A stretch of DNA of 64,000 nucleotides from Tubiluchus corallicola (lineage: Eukaryota > Priapulida > Priapulimorpha > Priapulimorphida > Tubiluchidae): the NCBI GenBank assembly GCA_030141605.1, contig JAQGDQ010000037.1, positions 940,001 to 1,004,000 of the forward strand, written 5' to 3'. The translations under genes were made by a program, and so were the position numbers. Of this stretch, positions 62,981 through 64,000 are shown one piece after another; positions within the stretch are counted from its first letter, which is position 1; every line of letters starts with the position of its first letter. The notes under the pieces are model-generated. The model searched no databases and had not been told where the DNA came from. It saw only the letters and a program-made list of their open reading frames with translations.

Positions 62981-63389
62981 AGGTGAGAGAATGTGAGTAT
63001 CGAGGATTTCCGTTTCCGCTTTAGTCAACAGTTTTGCAACCTTATTGTTTTTTGCGATATTGTCGACCGTTTTTATATAAATGCTTCGAATAGCTCTGCT
63101 CTAGCAGCTAAATTACATGTAAATAATTTTTTGCATGTAGAAGATCCCAAAAATACACATGTAATATGTGTATGTACATACCAGCGAAATTAATATAAGA
63201 TAGATAGACAAGTTTAAAAGCTGACAGTCTTTGAGATAATCAGTGATACATTTTGCTTAATATGAGGAATTCCAGTAGAGGGATGTATGTACTTTTGAGC
63301 GCTCTTTGTAGGCCTATATCTAAGACAGACTTAACATACAAATTTCACAAAATGCACTAAACAATTACCTTACAAGCTTTGTTTTTTAG

Positions 63390-63451
63390 ATTGAAACCTT
63401 AAAACAGAGATTAGATAGGAGGAGTATAAAAGTCTCAAAGTGTGCTGAAAG
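63390..63451 (+). CDS. RGS exon 9: start of GGL domain (residues 240-259, continues)
   Basis: Acceptor TTTTTTAG ends at 63389 and donor GTAAGG starts at 63452; phase 0 in, phase 2 out. It encodes IETLKQRLDRRSIKVSKCAE plus two bases of the next codon. The spacing of L, R and K-V/M-S-K-x-A/C fits the first helix of the G-gamma-like domain (RGS7: IKYWQIQLDRHRLKMSKVAD), which binds G-beta-5. The remainder of GGL and the RGS box are outside the window. Confidence 0.88.
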
Positions 63452-64000
63452 GTAAGGCATATTATAGTTTTTATTCTGCACTAGTTCCTGAAGTTAAACG
63501 AGTTTTTCAAATTTCAATAGTAGCTCTTATACGACAGGGTCATAGAGATATAAGCAGTGTTGCTATGTACGAGATCTATTGACAATTGACAAGAATGGGA
63601 ATTCATTATAAGTTAATCCTTCTCTAATCTGTATTTACTAAATAATAAAATTTAATATTCTTCGTTGAAAATATGACTGAACTGAGAGCTGTCGCCGTGT
63701 GTTGCAGTCTTTGCAGCTTGTCCGATCTTTTACTGGCTTCTGTTGTGTTACGTGTATAATATTTGGCGAAATTTCATTACTGAACAAAGCTGACGCAATT
63801 TGCCAGCAAATAAAATAAGAGTTAATGCTGCTAAAGCCTGCGAGAGCAATATCTGGAATATGAAAATTGTTTGTTCTTTGATATTGTAATACGACCAGCG
63901 CAGTGTGGCTGTTAATTTGCTTTGGCGCAGAAGTGTCGTGTAACTAGAGTGATGTAAAATGAATGGCAGCTGAAATTAAGCTTGCTCTCTTTGCTGTTCA
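63452..64000 (+). other. Start of the next intron, window edge
   Basis: It begins with donor GTAAGG after the first GGL exon. No further exon continuing the GGL domain (expected phase 2 in) was seen before the window ends. Confidence 0.85.

Overview
The window is nuclear DNA from an animal. It is AT-rich and packed with microsatellites and decayed transposons. It holds the 5' part of one intron-rich gene on the + strand, which I read as an R7-family regulator of G-protein signalling (RGS6/RGS7 type, related to nematode EGL-10). Nine coding exons can be joined without a frame break: 10630-10734, 45041-45137, 50313-50363, 54360-54466, 56252-56303, 58905-59046, 59312-59393, 62351-62431 and 63390-63451. 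All have GT..AG borders. Together they encode about 259 residues: N-terminus, complete DEP domain, DHEX helical extension, a short linker and the first part of the G-gamma-like (GGL) domain. The rest of GGL and the RGS domain must lie downstream of base 64000. A CpG-rich patch at 9262-9532 ending in a good splice donor is the best candidate for the promoter and first non-coding exon. The exact species cannot be told. The highly vertebrate-like R7 protein, the repeat types and the large introns fit a marine invertebrate (deuterostome or lophotrochozoan), but this is inference.

Layout. 1-9260: upstream DNA with no gene recognised, holding a degenerate minisatellite (2050-2740), a copy of an unassigned repeat family (3600-4335, minus orientation) and transposon debris. 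9262-10734: putative first exon, intron and first coding exon. 10735-45040: a 34.3 kb intron full of repeats, including pentanucleotide, hexanucleotide, AG, AT and TTA tracts, LINE reverse-transcriptase remnants, two copies of a small inverted-repeat element with a TTAGGG-like core, a 0.55 kb element with long inverted ends (16.9-17.45 kb) and a foldback element (38.4-38.8 kb). 45041-64000: the remaining exons, with introns of 0.27-5.2 kb. These introns carry a recent 566/570-bp tandem duplication containing a LINE fragment that still shows its target-site duplication, two SINE-like units, a second copy of the unassigned repeat family (57.0-57.85 kb) and long CA/AT tracts.

Nearly all open reading frames other than the exons are low-complexity tracts or transposon remnants. 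No second host gene, true tRNA, rRNA or CRISPR array was found. I did not find a convincing new biological system. The best leads are the unassigned repeat family whose two copies agree at peptide level, the inverted-end element at 16.9 kb with an open frame, and the tandem duplication directly behind a coding exon.
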